DNA of 64,000 nucleotides from Mactromeris polynyma (taxonomy: Eukaryota > Mollusca > Bivalvia > Venerida > Mactridae). Of this stretch, positions 54,301 through 63,196 are shown piece after piece (position 1 is the first letter of the stretch; every line of letters begins with the position of its first letter). Made by a program: the position numbers and the translations under genes. Under the pieces are notes generated by a model that had not been told where the DNA came from, did not search any database, and was given only the letters and a program-made list of their open reading frames with translations. The stretch lies in NCBI GenBank assembly GCA_032209605.1, contig JASFXZ010000008.1:62001-126000 (forward strand), in the 5' to 3' direction.

Positions 54301-57300
54301 TATGGCACCATTTATACTTGCAATTCACAAGCTATGTTTTGGTCTTGTATTTGTTGATAATAACTTACTGATAAGCCATTTTAAGAAGTTTTGTATACAC
54401 TATTATAGATATACATGTATATCTTTCGATACTTTTAGTAAATTTTCTGCAATTTCCTTGATTATTTTACTAGCTCTTGTTAATTTGAAAATGTTCGAAA
54501 TTTCACATGGTGACTATTCCCCTACATAAGCAATGATGAAAGTGTGGTTTTTCATTGATCTGCTTTTAAATGCTTTACTAACTAGCCGAAATTCATTCAA
54601 GTGGCTAATTAGAAGATAATTATTATAACACAATTAGTACCATTATTGTGTAAATATGTTGTTATTTAAATTTGTATCCCTAGGGCAAAGTGAAAGAAAT
54701 AGATTTGCACTTTATTTGAGAAGGTCAGAATGTATCAGTCATACGACCACAATCTACTGCACTTCATGACCGACACAAATATCTTATTGTGATACGTAGA
54801 CTCTAGTCAAATGATGTAATTTACTGCTTCCAATATATCGCATGCCTAAGATGCTTATTTCTGCATCAGTTGTCTGATATATTTATTGTTCATGACTTAT
54901 AGCCTATGCTTGCCTATTTTCTTGCCATTTTGTGCAGTTCATGAAGCCTAATGCTTTTCCCGTTAATGAACATAACACTTCTGTTGTTCATTGGCTGCAG
55001 CGTAGATCATCAATGTTGATACTTAAGAATTCCGTGTTGCATGCATAATTTGTTTCTTGGCTTTCGACAGCAATGCACAAAGAATTGTTTGTGAACTACT
55101 GCAATTATCAAGAAACTCTGTTTCAAAGATCACCTGGCAAGGTATTCACTTTGTCTAGCGAAGGATCATGTGAATTTCTGTGCATCTTGAAAATATGCAG
55201 AGAAAAATCTCAAATTGTTTCAGAGTGCCAATTGTCTAAACCTGTTTCCTTGTGTCTGAAATTAAAGCTTTTTCAACACATTTGCAGTTTTATTTAACAT
55301 CAATTGTGAAGTTATTTCAGTTTATGTTTATCTAATTTGGAGTCTTTTTTAGGGCTCTTCCCCTTGACCACACTAAGTCCCCTAAACTGGCAGACTCTTA
55401 AATCAAATCAAGGTGTCTGAATATATTCTACAAGATTGAACTTCAGTATTTTTTTTCTAAACAAAGTTATGTTTAAACATGATTTAAGAGACAATCTCTT
55501 CCCAAGTCATACTGACTTCTGTACACAATGACATAGGTTGTATATGAGGTGCGAGTTTGTTTGTCATTTTGTAAATGATGGGATACGACGTCTGTCTTAC
55601 ATGTCATTCTTATGTGATATCTCATAACATATACACATGTCATGTGACAGCTTGTCATTATTGCTTTATTACTAAAATGTGTATTGTCGGTAATACCATA
55701 AGTATCAAAAACTCATATAATAAATATACTGTTCTATAATTTTGATATTTTGTTACTAAAATTTTGATTGACAATCATCTTGTATGGGAAAAATTTATGA
55801 AATGAATCTTGAAGTTTTGATTTGTTTATGAGATCAAAAATGCTTCATCATTGTGTTTTTATTGTGAAAAAATCGCAAATACTAGTAATACATGTAATGA
55901 CACAAATTTGTTGAAATGTTAAAATAGATTGGCTTTTAAATTGGATTGTTCTGTGAAAGGTTCTACAAATATACCTTTTATAAATGTTTTAAGTTAAATC
56001 ATGGTAAGAGATGGTTATCTGAAATACAGAAAATTCAGTATCTTTCACATTTTAATGCCTTAAATTATTGCAAATAAGCTTAATTTCATGAAAACAAGTG
56101 ATATTTTTGTGACCACAGATACAGTCTATTCATTTAGACTGTCCATAGTAACATTAACAGAATTCATTATCATAACCACGATTCTTGTCATACTGGCTAG
56201 ACGTGGTGGTCTTTCATGTTTAAATGCCTGCTCAGTGTCTAATTTAATACAAAACTTTGTTGTTTGTACATGCAATGAAATTGCTTTCCGCCCTGCGTTT
56301 GTGGGCTGACAAAGTTTTTTGGTCTATGTTTTGAAGATGCAATTATAGTTCTCTTGTACATTCCATTATGATGTTTGTACAAAGAAATAATGTCTAATTT
56401 ATGGATACATATGACATTTTATTTACATTGAAATGACCAGATGCAATAAAACATTTGTCTATGTCAGTCTTGACCTTTAAATGCAGACATCTTGTTACCA
56501 TGTTATACAGTTTACAGATAGTTCATGAAAAATATCACTGGTATACAACTTTTAAGATTTCCAATGTATTTACTGTTAGTGAGTAAATTTTGTGCCCTTT
56601 TGTGACCACTTTGTTCCATTTATACAATGTAGTTGACAAAAAAGGATGCGCCCCCTTATTTTCAATCAGTAATTTCATTTCCAGATCAAATACTAATGAA
56701 TTGCAAATGTTATAGGAAGTTAAAAGATAAGACAGACAGTAAAGCAATATGAATATCAATCTTTTTCAAATGGATGCCTAGTGTGACATATTTTAAACAT
56801 CTTACTTGGATGTTTGTATGTTAGAAGTGAGAACTTTTTTTAGTAGAACAGTAATTCAGCTTTGTTTATTCGACAACCATCTGTATACCAATACTCGTTA
56901 TGATCCAAAATAAATATCAGGTCCCGATGTATCTTCTTATGCACGTCGAATTAAAATTGGCAAAGCAAAACCATGTATTGTATGAAATAAAATTTCGGAC
57001 CCGATGAGTTCTAATGAACGAGGTACGACTGTATATAATTATCGGACACTGTGGGATTTTGTGAGCTTCTGAAAACAAGTGGATTATGAATATATAATAA
57101 AGCTTAAATAACGATCGTATTTCCTTATACCAGACGTAGAATTGTCATACACATTTTCTATAATGCTTTCTTTGTTTCCGATTTTGACATAAAAGCTCTG
57201 GATTAATTTTCTATTTATTTTGTATTCATTGCGTGAAAGAATTCAAGAGGCCATTTTGTACTGAGTCAGAGCTTTCCTCAGGAGATATTTTGTCATTTCT

Positions 57301-60300
57301 TGACAAACAGGCAATTTATCCCATTGATCATAGTGCGAGACTTTGTTTGAAATGTTGTTGAGAATTTGTTAGGGAAAGATTATGTAAACTGATATTGACC
57401 AATGTTGTGACATGTTTAGACAGTTTTACCAAATATGGCATCATGACTTGCTAGACGTAACAGCATGGAGCGTAATTATGCATTACAGACAAGCTGTTAC
57501 AACTACTATTGTAGCATTGTGTTCAATATATAGTAAAAAAGAAACCTACAGTGCTAACTTACTTGAATGTAGGTAGGGGTTGCAACCAAGCTGTGACTCA
57601 ATGCTGCTTAAGTTAATGCTCAGAATTCTATTGTTCATTGCTAGTTAATGAAAAAAAGTCCCTTTTAAACAGCAGTAGTTCCAATGCATTATGAAATTGA
57701 GCAGTTTATCAGCATGATTTCTAGGTAAGGGGTATAAACTTGAGATAGTTTAGTTGTTTAAAGTATGTCCTGTGCATACCCGATATATTGAAGTTTGTAA
57801 TTTCACAGAAATCTTGTGCTTTGTTGTAAATGTTTGGTTTTAATGCAGCTAAATAATCATGATTGATGACCATTTAGATCCTAAGGGAGATAATTTAGTA
57901 ATAGGCAAGGGAGACAATTTTTGTAAATCAAGATGGCTTGAGTCCTCCCCTAGAGAGAAGTTTATCCCTTTGATTGTAGTGAGAAAGACAGGCACTCTGT
58001 TTAAAGAATGATTGATGAGGATTTAAACCTCTTGTCTTTACTCCTGAAGATTTCTATCAAAACTTACTATCACTGATCATATATATATGTGTAGGGGTTG
58101 AGGTGAATTATGTTGGTGTAAATTTTCCACACATAGATAATTCTGTGATATGTCAGTAAATTTGGTACTTATCTTTATCATATCTGGATATATTTACCTA
58201 TTTCTTCCATTTGATTTTTTTTATAGTTTTGTACTTTTTTTCAGTGATTCAAAAGCCTTGGGAGCCAAAAATAAGATAAAAATGTACTAAAGCATTTTGT
58301 TTGGATATTTGTTACCATCTTGAGTCTCAGTTTTGTATTTTCAGACAAAAATTTTCATCACATACACTTCTAACATCAGTGGTAAAATACATTAGAACTT
58401 GGTTAATACTTTCATAACATAAAATACAATATGTTCTTATTTGATAAATAATGATCATAGTCTAACAATACACTCTTGCAAAGCTTATTTCCTTATAAGA
58501 GATGGCAGATCTTGATGTTGATTGGTAATGTACTTCTTGGCTTATATCTCATTAAACAGGAGATTAGAAATGCCTAATGTCCCATAAACTGGTTGATCAT
58601 GATATCATAGATTTTCATCTTTCTTTGTCTAGTCCTGTGGATTAAAGGACAAATTCAGCATATCAATATCCCATTTCTACAATTTCGTAAGTCCTTGTTT
58701 GTGTTAATATTCTGCAGGTCCTTAGCATCAGTGTAATATCATCCAATATTAAACTTATTTAACATTGTGAATATGCACTCAGACAACTAAAGCACAATTA
58801 GGTTGTAAGACTCAGAGTTGATAGACCAGTCTCAGAATGCAGCCATTTCATTGGTCATTTTTATGACTGAGCTGAGAACCAACCAATCCGAATTGTTTGT
58901 TTGAGACAAACAGACAACAGACTATTTTTCCTCCAAAGTGTATGTTTTCTAACTACCAGTTTGAAATTGTGAAAAATCACAGGATATTTGACTTTTGTTG
59001 GCTACTTAGTAGAATAATCATCCTGATCCATCTATGTTACTCTGTGGTAGTTGATGTATGTGACCTTGTGCTGAAGATCACTAATGATCCCCTTAGGCTT
59101 GGAAATGTAGTTTATTTAGCTGCTATTTTGGTAATATACATTTTTCTGTACCGATAGATCATTCTGAGAAGCCATCCACAATGACAGATTAGTTCTTAAA
59201 ATCTACGTGCTGTTCTCACTCAAACTCTGGATGTGGTCACTTTCCCAGGGCACTATATTATTAAGGTTGTTGTCATTTACTGATGGGATTATGAAAATTT
59301 TATGATTACTCTCAGGGCTAAAATTGGTGTCTGAAAAATCTTCCATAGTTCACTGACATTAGTCGGATTATTTTCATCATACCAAACATATATCTAGCTT
59401 TATATTGCTCTGATACTCTAATAATATTGGTTCACATGGCAACCTCATTTTGATAATCTTCTCATGAAATGTTTTTCATAAAACATCAGACTAAACTCAA
59501 CTTGCATTACTCATTTTGTGGAATGACTGCCAAACTGAAACACTGATCTATATGCATGATACATCTAGAAGCAGATAGACTTGTCTTGTTATCTTTCCTC
59601 AAATTGTATTTATTGAGCAAATATTTGATGTCAAGTCTCAATTTTGCCATACTTTATTCTCTGTTGAGTAAGTTTTAATGAAGCATTGTATAGTGTTCAC
59701 CAACTTTACAGTGTTTTTAGGTTAATATAACTTTTTTGTCTGTTAGATTTATTGTATTACTTTTGATGATTGAGTAGTTGATCTTAATTTTTGTCTGTCA
59801 TATATCGAGACTTACTTAACTCTTGAAGGTAATAATTCATGTTAAACGTATTAAGGTTGAGAAATTAAGGGACACTTTGTCATACCATTGGCGACAGTCG
59901 TACCCCAGTCAAAATAAATCATAAGACAGATTTGATGATAGGTTTATTTATACCAATAATTTTAAGGCTTCATACAGTCTGTTTTTGGATGATTTAACTT
60001 CAAAGATTGTTAGAAAGTTTACATTATACGTTAGCAGTAAATCTTTATATAATTGAAGTGGCAGTCATTCATTGGTTAGACGGGGTGTCTCGGTGACTAT
60101 TGTATGTTTGACAGGGATTTCTTTAACAATTATGCATATGCCTCACTTCTTCACTTTCAGAGTGAATGATAGGGGCCACTTCTTATCCAAACACTTTAAG
60201 GGAGCTAGGGTAATAGGGGTCAGTTGTCTCAGGTATGAATGGAATGAAACTTTGATTGAATTCGCACTCGTATTTCACTATTTATTCAATCTTTCTACTT

Positions 60301-63196
60301 TGTTGCAACACTTTGATATCCATATTTCATTTGAATGGGATCTTTTTTCCAAGTACAATAGAACTAGCTGGAATTTGGATATGTTGTTGTGTTCCTTTTC
60401 TGACTGAAGCGGATGCACTGATTGCCTTCATATTTAAATATAGCATTTCTTGGTACATGTACTGTGGGTCAAGTCGTGTTCCTGTTGCAATCCTTTAAAG
60501 ATGCTGTTTTCAACTAAATTGTAAGTGGTTAATTTTCAAAGTCCATCCTTTAAATTTTCATATTTTATTTTATTATTGATAATTTTACTTATCTTAGTTT
60601 CGTATCATCGAGTGTCCGCCATGTTTTCAAGTGTCAAACACTTACATGGTTAATAGATCATAATCTTGGAGGAAAAGTGAAACTTGTCTATTTGATATAA
60701 ATAAGCAAGCAGAGACTTGATGGACTAAATTGACTAAAGTAAATCAAGGGGAAAAAGTGCCCAGATGTGGGGCTCAAACTCATGACCCCCTAAACACTAC
60801 TACAGCGTTCTTCAAGTGACCCTACACAGCTACACTACAGCGTTCTTCAAACGACCCTACACAGCTACACTCCTTCCCTAATTGAGGCTCAACCACCATT
60901 GGCCGTCAAACACCGCTGTCTCCATTAAAGTAAATCATGGGGAACAAACCCACGCCACTACATGACTCACTCCTAGACATGTACACAAGTATTTCCGTTT
61001 TACATTGAAGTTAACATTAGATTTGCGAGCAGAAAATGGCTTAACATGATTTACCAGTATGTCTGGTGTATTAACATTACCCGTTTCATTTCGTGCTCAC
61101 CCAGATTTGAAACATCGCTATGCTGCATAAATCCTGTTGAAATGTATACCATTGTCTTATACCTGTCGGCATGCTTGCTGCACCTAATCTGTTGTTTCAT
61201 ATTTTTACAAATTTCTGTGAAAATGATTAACACAGTGGGTGAGCTGTCTGAGTGCAGTAGTATTGGCAATATGTGAAACTAATTTACATTCTTGTTGCAT
61301 CTTATGAAGGTAATTGGTGAAAATTATTTCAAACTAAAACCATTCCAATATATACACTCTAACCCCTTTATTCTGGAAACCCCTTTAAACAAGACATTTT
61401 ATCTGGTAAAAGTTTGTTTGCTATATAAATCACCCCTTTACTTAGGAAACTTGACAAAGGTTTTGGTCTAAAATGTCCAGTATGAAAGTGTGGAGAAGAT
61501 CCCTAATTATTGTTTTGGCAGCAGCTATATGACTTCAAAGTATTTCTTCTCTTATTTTAGGTGATGGATTTTTATCTTTTTTCAGGGTCACCAGTTATTT
61601 TGTCCAATTATTGGTCAAGTTCATTGAATATTTTATTTTTGTAGTCATGGAGATTTTGTATCATTTCAGGTGGTAAGCTGTACTCAGCAACGGTTGCAGA
61701 CTTTCTCGGAAGAGATCCTCTTATCATGATGAGTGAAAATCAGATCATTCTGCGTACTGCACAACACGATTCCAATATGCTTAGCGGTAAGTTCTCGTTA
61801 ATAATACGTTGTATTCAAATCAGCTAATACCTCAAATAAATTGGCATATTTTCCTGAAACAAAGGTGGTTTTTATTCCAAAAGTGGATGTCGTCCTTGTT
61901 TGTTGGATTTTTATATTGTTTTTCATCAGTACAATATCAATTACATACGACAGTCAGCTGACTTAACCAGCGTTCCTTGGTACTGACTTACTCTTCAACA
62001 AGCAACTGACAGCGATTTCCCTGACTCCCTTTTCTTTCTATGGACTTCAATTTTCTACTTACTGTGCATCCCTGGGACCCCTAAAATAAACTTTTGTCAA
62101 GTATAAACTGCATATCTGGGACCCTACAAATTTGCTAAGGACTCCCAATTTATCAAAACCCTAGCTGAACAATCCTAGGTAAAACCATGAACTGACGAGT
62201 TTTCCCCCCGCATGAATTGGAGAAGGAGGAACATCCTCGTATAAATTTAAAATTCATAAAGTTGATCACATTTCAAAATTATCTTAAGTATTTATAATTA
62301 ATATTACATCCTGGCTTAACTTCCTGGAAGTTTGCCTGCTCTATCAGATTTCTTGTAAATGCAGGGTCTAGAAGTCCTGTTCATATATGGGATTGAATAC
62401 ATGCTAAAAATCAGGATGTATGAGTATCATGTCTGTGTTCTGACTATCATTTGGGTGTCATGGTTACAGATATAAACTTCTACCTCATAGTTGAAGTAAT
62501 GGAGATAAAAAAAATGTTAATACTTAGTCTAAGATAATGCAACTGCAATTTTATGACACTTCAGATTTTTATTGCTGTGTGTCTTAAATGACATGCCAAA
62601 AAATTGGTACAGATACTTTTTATGTAAGAACTACATTGAAATTAAAGGGGCGTTTGTTAACTGTCTGGATTTCAGAATGACTATTGTGTAATGTAATTAA
62701 GTAGGTTATTGGGTAAAATCTGAGATTTGTATAAGGTGTCATGTTGTTTACATCGCTCTTATACACATTGCATGAACAAAAAAATGTTCTCAAGATACAA
62801 TAAATTTACTGTTTCTCTGCAATTGATATTCTGAAATTTCAGTAGCTTGTAACCGCCCCTCTTTCAGGTTTTTTGCGCATTAAACGTCTTACTGCGCAGT
62901 AAGTAACGAAAACACACAAAAAATGTATATAGTACACTCTTTGCTGGATTGGTTTTCATCGGAGCGAATAATGCGGTAACATTGTATAGTTCACCATCTG
63001 TTAATATCTTTGCCTATAAAAACATAATAGCCTCTTAGATCTGGTCAAATTTTATACCAGTTCAAAGATTTTATGTAGAATATAATGAATCTGCAATTTT
63101 TTTTCAGAGCCCCACTTCGTGAGTTCGATAGAAATTGATGACATGATCTACATCTTTATGCGAGAAAATGCTGTTGAAAACATAAATTGTGGGAAG
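15232..63196 (+). CDS. Semaphorin, N-terminal 254 residues (eight spliced exons, 3' end beyond window)
   Basis: Semaphorins are secreted or membrane-bound guidance cues that bind plexin receptors through a seven-bladed Sema domain. Joining 15232-15346, 37943-38045, 38574-38625, 39873-39941, 49646-49768, 52720-52813, 61670-61786 and 63108-63196 gives 762 bases, 254 codons with no stop, and every junction keeps frame. Residues 1-24 look like a signal peptide. The Sema domain starts near residue 45. Visible hallmarks are LLVEG-type strand LLLLEGNFMLVGGR, VYNISL, CQNFI, CGTNAFKPKC (134-143), DPEHNSTA (175-182), LYSATVADF (189-197), LRTAQHDS (213-220), F.REN and NCGK (251-254). Family Sema domains run about 500 residues, so roughly half the domain and any PSI, Ig, thrombospondin or transmembrane parts lie downstream. 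That leaves the class unresolved; the wording resembles invertebrate class 1 most, class 5 next. N-glycosylation sequons are at N78 and N179. Family assignment is secure; class and organism are inference. Confidence 0.93.
19649..20011. mobile_element. 363-bp foldback element
   Basis: Ends CTTTAAAGGTAGATAGTCCT and, reverse complemented from the right side, CTTAAAGGTACATAGTCTTA match over about 25 bases. The similarity continues inward: ttcatatacagatgt on the left matches acatctgtatgaa on the right, and gcccgatacc (19802) matches tgtatcgggc (19865). The whole element is thus one long imperfect palindrome with a GC-richer centre around 19800-19875. It has no open frame. Such foldback structure marks non-autonomous DNA transposons; superfamily not determined. 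Confidence 0.85.
22394..22527. mobile_element. Small MITE, family B (CAGTCAA ends)
   Basis: 134 bases with terminal inverted repeats TTACAGTCAATTCTCATTA and TAATGAGAGTTGACTGTAA, matching over 19 bases apart from two. The TA flanking CAGT again suggests a Tc1/mariner-type target site. The interior includes tataaagacca on the left side and shows no coding frame. Confidence 0.85.
23664..23695. repeat. Perfect 12-bp hairpin
   Basis: ATTTCAACTTGT at 23664-23675 is exactly reverse complementary to ACAAGTTGAAAT at 23684-23695, with an 8-base loop. It stands alone in intron 1; no run of T follows that would suggest a terminator. Confidence 0.8.
29952..30145. repeat. Inverted repeat with arms of about 70 bp
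   Basis: Left arm 29952-30021 (tccaaagggttgtgtaacaa...gttttcattttg) and right arm about 30079-30145 (caaaatgaaaac...ttgtaacacaccctttgg) pair almost throughout, with a handful of mismatches and small gaps and a spacer near 57 bases. Weaker similarity extends outward on both sides (taatattga on the left, ttaatatttt on the right), so the parent element may be about 250 bases. Likely a foldback transposon relic, able to form a long RNA hairpin in the pre-mRNA. Confidence 0.85.
31216..31232. repeat. Short (TGTC)4 microsatellite
   Basis: Four units of TGTC in a row. Short; of marker value only. Confidence 0.85.
36883..36920. repeat. AT-rich imperfect microsatellite
   Basis: Alternating atacatatctat units, about three copies with substitutions. 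Low-complexity DNA about 1 kb before exon 2. Confidence 0.7.
37943..38045 (+). CDS. Semaphorin exon 2: start of Sema domain
   Basis: Acceptor ttgtattttcag, donor GTATGC at 38046. The exon encodes residues 39-73 (last codon split AG|A): DVDEDFHQVFTGFKDHVDHF followed by RLLLLEGNFMLVGGR. The pattern of a short acidic lead, 'F.G..DHF.LL', then a strand ending 'L.VG.R' is the opening beta strand of Sema domains. The phase agrees with exon 1 (one base carried in) and with exon 3 (two bases carried out). The open frame runs on past the donor for about 50 codons, but that extension (YAFFKFVLYT and on) has no Sema character and is intronic. Confidence 0.92.
38046..39872 (+). other. Semaphorin introns 2 and 3 around exon 3
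   Basis: Intron 2 is 528 bases (38046-38573) and intron 3 is 1247 bases (38626-39872). Both have GT and AG borders. A 94-codon open frame at 38216-38500 lies entirely in intron 2 and shows no family resemblance. Nothing else notable was seen. Confidence 0.85.
38574..38625 (+). CDS. Semaphorin exon 3: VYNISL strand
   Basis: A 52-base exon between acceptor ctttgttttgcag and donor GTAAGC at 38626. It completes Arg73 and encodes NEVYNISLKTLEEDEER (74-90). 'N.VYNISL' is the strand that follows 'VG.R' in most semaphorins; N78-I-S80 is a potential N-glycosylation site. The exon ends on a codon boundary. Intron 2 in front of it is only 528 bases, so exons 2 and 3 form a tight pair in an otherwise spread-out gene. 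Confidence 0.9.
39873..39941 (+). CDS. Semaphorin exon 4: W...C...K segment
   Basis: A 69-base exon (23 codons, phase 0 on both sides) between acceptor taaaattttcag and donor GTAATT at 39942. It encodes RLTWKPKKTDENLCNSKSDP then KFQ (residues 91-113). Semaphorins carry at this point a Trp and a Cys followed by a Lys-rich turn, just before the 'C.N(F/Y)I' strand; here W94 and C104 fit, with C116 in exon 5 as the expected disulfide partner. The segment is less conserved than the rest and was found by asking what was missing between exons 3 and 5. Skipping it would leave the frame open but remove C104. A MITE begins 10 bases after the donor. Confidence 0.83.
39952..40127 (+). mobile_element. MITE family A copy 3, next to exon 4 donor
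   Basis: About 176 bases, ends TACAGTAAAACCTCAATAAT and AGTGAGGTTTTGCTGTA. Inverted relative to copies 1 and 2. It contains several gagatggtcttattattgag blocks, which give it internal symmetry. It starts 10 bases after the last base of exon 4. Confidence 0.9.
43499..43697 (+). mobile_element. MITE family A copy 4
   Basis: About 199 bases, ends TACAGTAAAACCTCAATAAT and GATGTTTTACTGTT. Same orientation as copy 3 and the longest of the four, because the block gaggtggtcttattattgag is duplicated near its right end. The right-hand TA is mutated to TT. Confidence 0.9.
45431..45508. repeat. Two-copy 39-bp tandem repeat
   Basis: The core catcgaattgagct occurs at 45439 and again 39 bases later, with flanking ttga/ttgg and aagtcattaatt/aaattgttaata also matching. 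A simple local duplication. Confidence 0.75.
47539..47702. repeat. Possible small element with GC-richer core
   Basis: The segment starts ATGAGAATATT and ends with CATTCTCAT, giving short inverted ends. Inside are a small hairpin (gcggattcacggaaatccgc) and the GC-rich run agcagccccctggacccc, unlike the AT-rich surroundings. Probably a dispersed repeat; ends uncertain. Confidence 0.45.
49103..49248. mobile_element. MITE family C copy 1
   Basis: About 146 bases, beginning TACAGTCCTTGTTTAGTCGAC and ending GATGTCCGACTGTA. It shares cgacaacc, tgtatcttctta and aataaaatttcggacccgat with the copy near 56848. Ends and TA flanks are Tc1/mariner-like. It lies about 400 bases before exon 5. Confidence 0.8.
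49646..49768 (+). CDS. Semaphorin exon 5: CQNFI and CGTNAFKPKC
   Basis: A 123-base exon (41 codons, phase 0 both ends), acceptor tgtttttttcag, donor GTAAGT at 49769. Residues 114-154: SKCQNFIQVLGKMDDGKLYV, then CGTNAFKPKCRIYEYKEADY and P. C116 should pair with C104 of exon 4; C134 and C143, nine apart, match the second conserved Sema disulfide. CGTNAF is among the most invariant semaphorin signatures, so this exon alone identifies the family. Confidence 0.95.
49769..52719 (+). other. Semaphorin intron 5 (3.0 kb)
   Basis: GTAAGT donor to a pyrimidine-rich acceptor before exon 6. AT-rich; one copy of a dispersed GCAGATAGACTTG motif at 50998-51025. No gene or other element recognised. Confidence 0.85.
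52720..52813 (+). CDS. Semaphorin exon 6: GTGKSPHDPEHNSTA
   Basis: A 94-base exon, acceptor tatttttttccag, donor GTAAGT at 52814. Residues 155-185: VQIPEYVSSHEEVGTGKSPH then DPEHNSTAIYS, leaving one base (G) for the next codon. 'G.GK(C/S)P.DP..NSTA' is a conserved Sema loop; N179-S-T is a sequon. The residue before Pro173 is Ser172, where the invertebrate class 1 and 2 semaphorins I recall have Cys; vertebrate class 3 proteins have Ser there, so this need not be a defect. The codon is TCC, one base from TGC. Confidence 0.93.
56848..57033. mobile_element. MITE family C copy 2
   Basis: Begins about ACAGTAATTCAGCTTTG and ends CGAGGTACGACTGTA. It matches the copy at 49103 through cgacaacc, tgtatcttctta, cgtcga and aataaaatttcggacccgat, but has about 40 extra bases, mainly between the shared blocks. 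The left boundary is approximate. Confidence 0.78.
60760..60870 (-). repeat. SINE-like fragment plus two-copy 35-bp repeat
   Basis: On the minus strand, 60790-60768 contains GTCATGAGTTTGAGCCCCAC, a good match to a tRNA-derived B-box region. Beside it, a 35-base unit (starting tacagcgttcttcaa and ending acagctacac) occurs at 60801-60835 and 60836-60870 with only two or three differences. The duplication sits where the A box of a SINE would be, which suggests a rearranged copy. Confidence 0.5.
61670..61786 (+). CDS. Semaphorin exon 7: LYSATVADF and LRTAQHDS
   Basis: A 117-base exon, acceptor tgtatcatttcag, donor GTAAGT at 61787; it enters and leaves one base into a codon. Residues 186-224: GGKLYSATVADFLGRDPLIM then MSENQIILRTAQHDSNMLS. 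'LYS.T.ADF.G.D..I' and 'LRT...DS' are Sema hallmarks. Between them most relatives have a short 'YR' stretch; here it is MMSENQI. The usual 'W(L)N.P.F' that follows reads MLS|EP.F here, with the Trp replaced by Met222. Confidence 0.94.
61787..63107 (+). other. Semaphorin intron 7 (1.3 kb)
   Basis: GTAAGT donor to acceptor tgcaattttttttcag. The stretch 61955-62030 resembles positions 210-280 at the start of the window and is probably another copy of one dispersed repeat. Nothing else recognised. Confidence 0.85.
63108..63196 (+). CDS. Semaphorin exon 8: FMRENAVENINCGK (last exon in window)
   Basis: An 89-base exon, acceptor tgcaattttttttcag, donor GTTAGT at 63197. It completes Glu225 and encodes EPHFVSSIEIDDMIYIFMRE then NAVENINCGK (225-254), ending on a codon boundary. 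'(F/Y).F(F)RE.A.E..NCGK' is a conserved Sema strand and loop. The ending NINCGK resembles invertebrate class 1 proteins more than vertebrate class 3. Most relatives have FFFRE where this has IFMRE. The next exon should start with a variant of 'A.YSR.ARVC' and lies beyond the window. Confidence 0.94.

Larger units (their letters stand above)
52814..61669 (+). other. Semaphorin intron 6 (8.9 kb)
   Basis: GTAAGT donor to acceptor tgtatcatttcag. Contains a MITE copy (about 56848-57033), a dispersed motif copy at 59571, a SINE-like fragment with a two-copy 35-bp repeat (60760-60870), and a low-confidence repeat near 61355-61490. An open frame of 111 codons at 60072-60407 has no recognisable domain. 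Confidence 0.85.

Noticed and set aside
60072..60407. Open frame of 111 codons in intron 6
   Set aside because: No recognisable motifs and no exon borders that fit the semaphorin.
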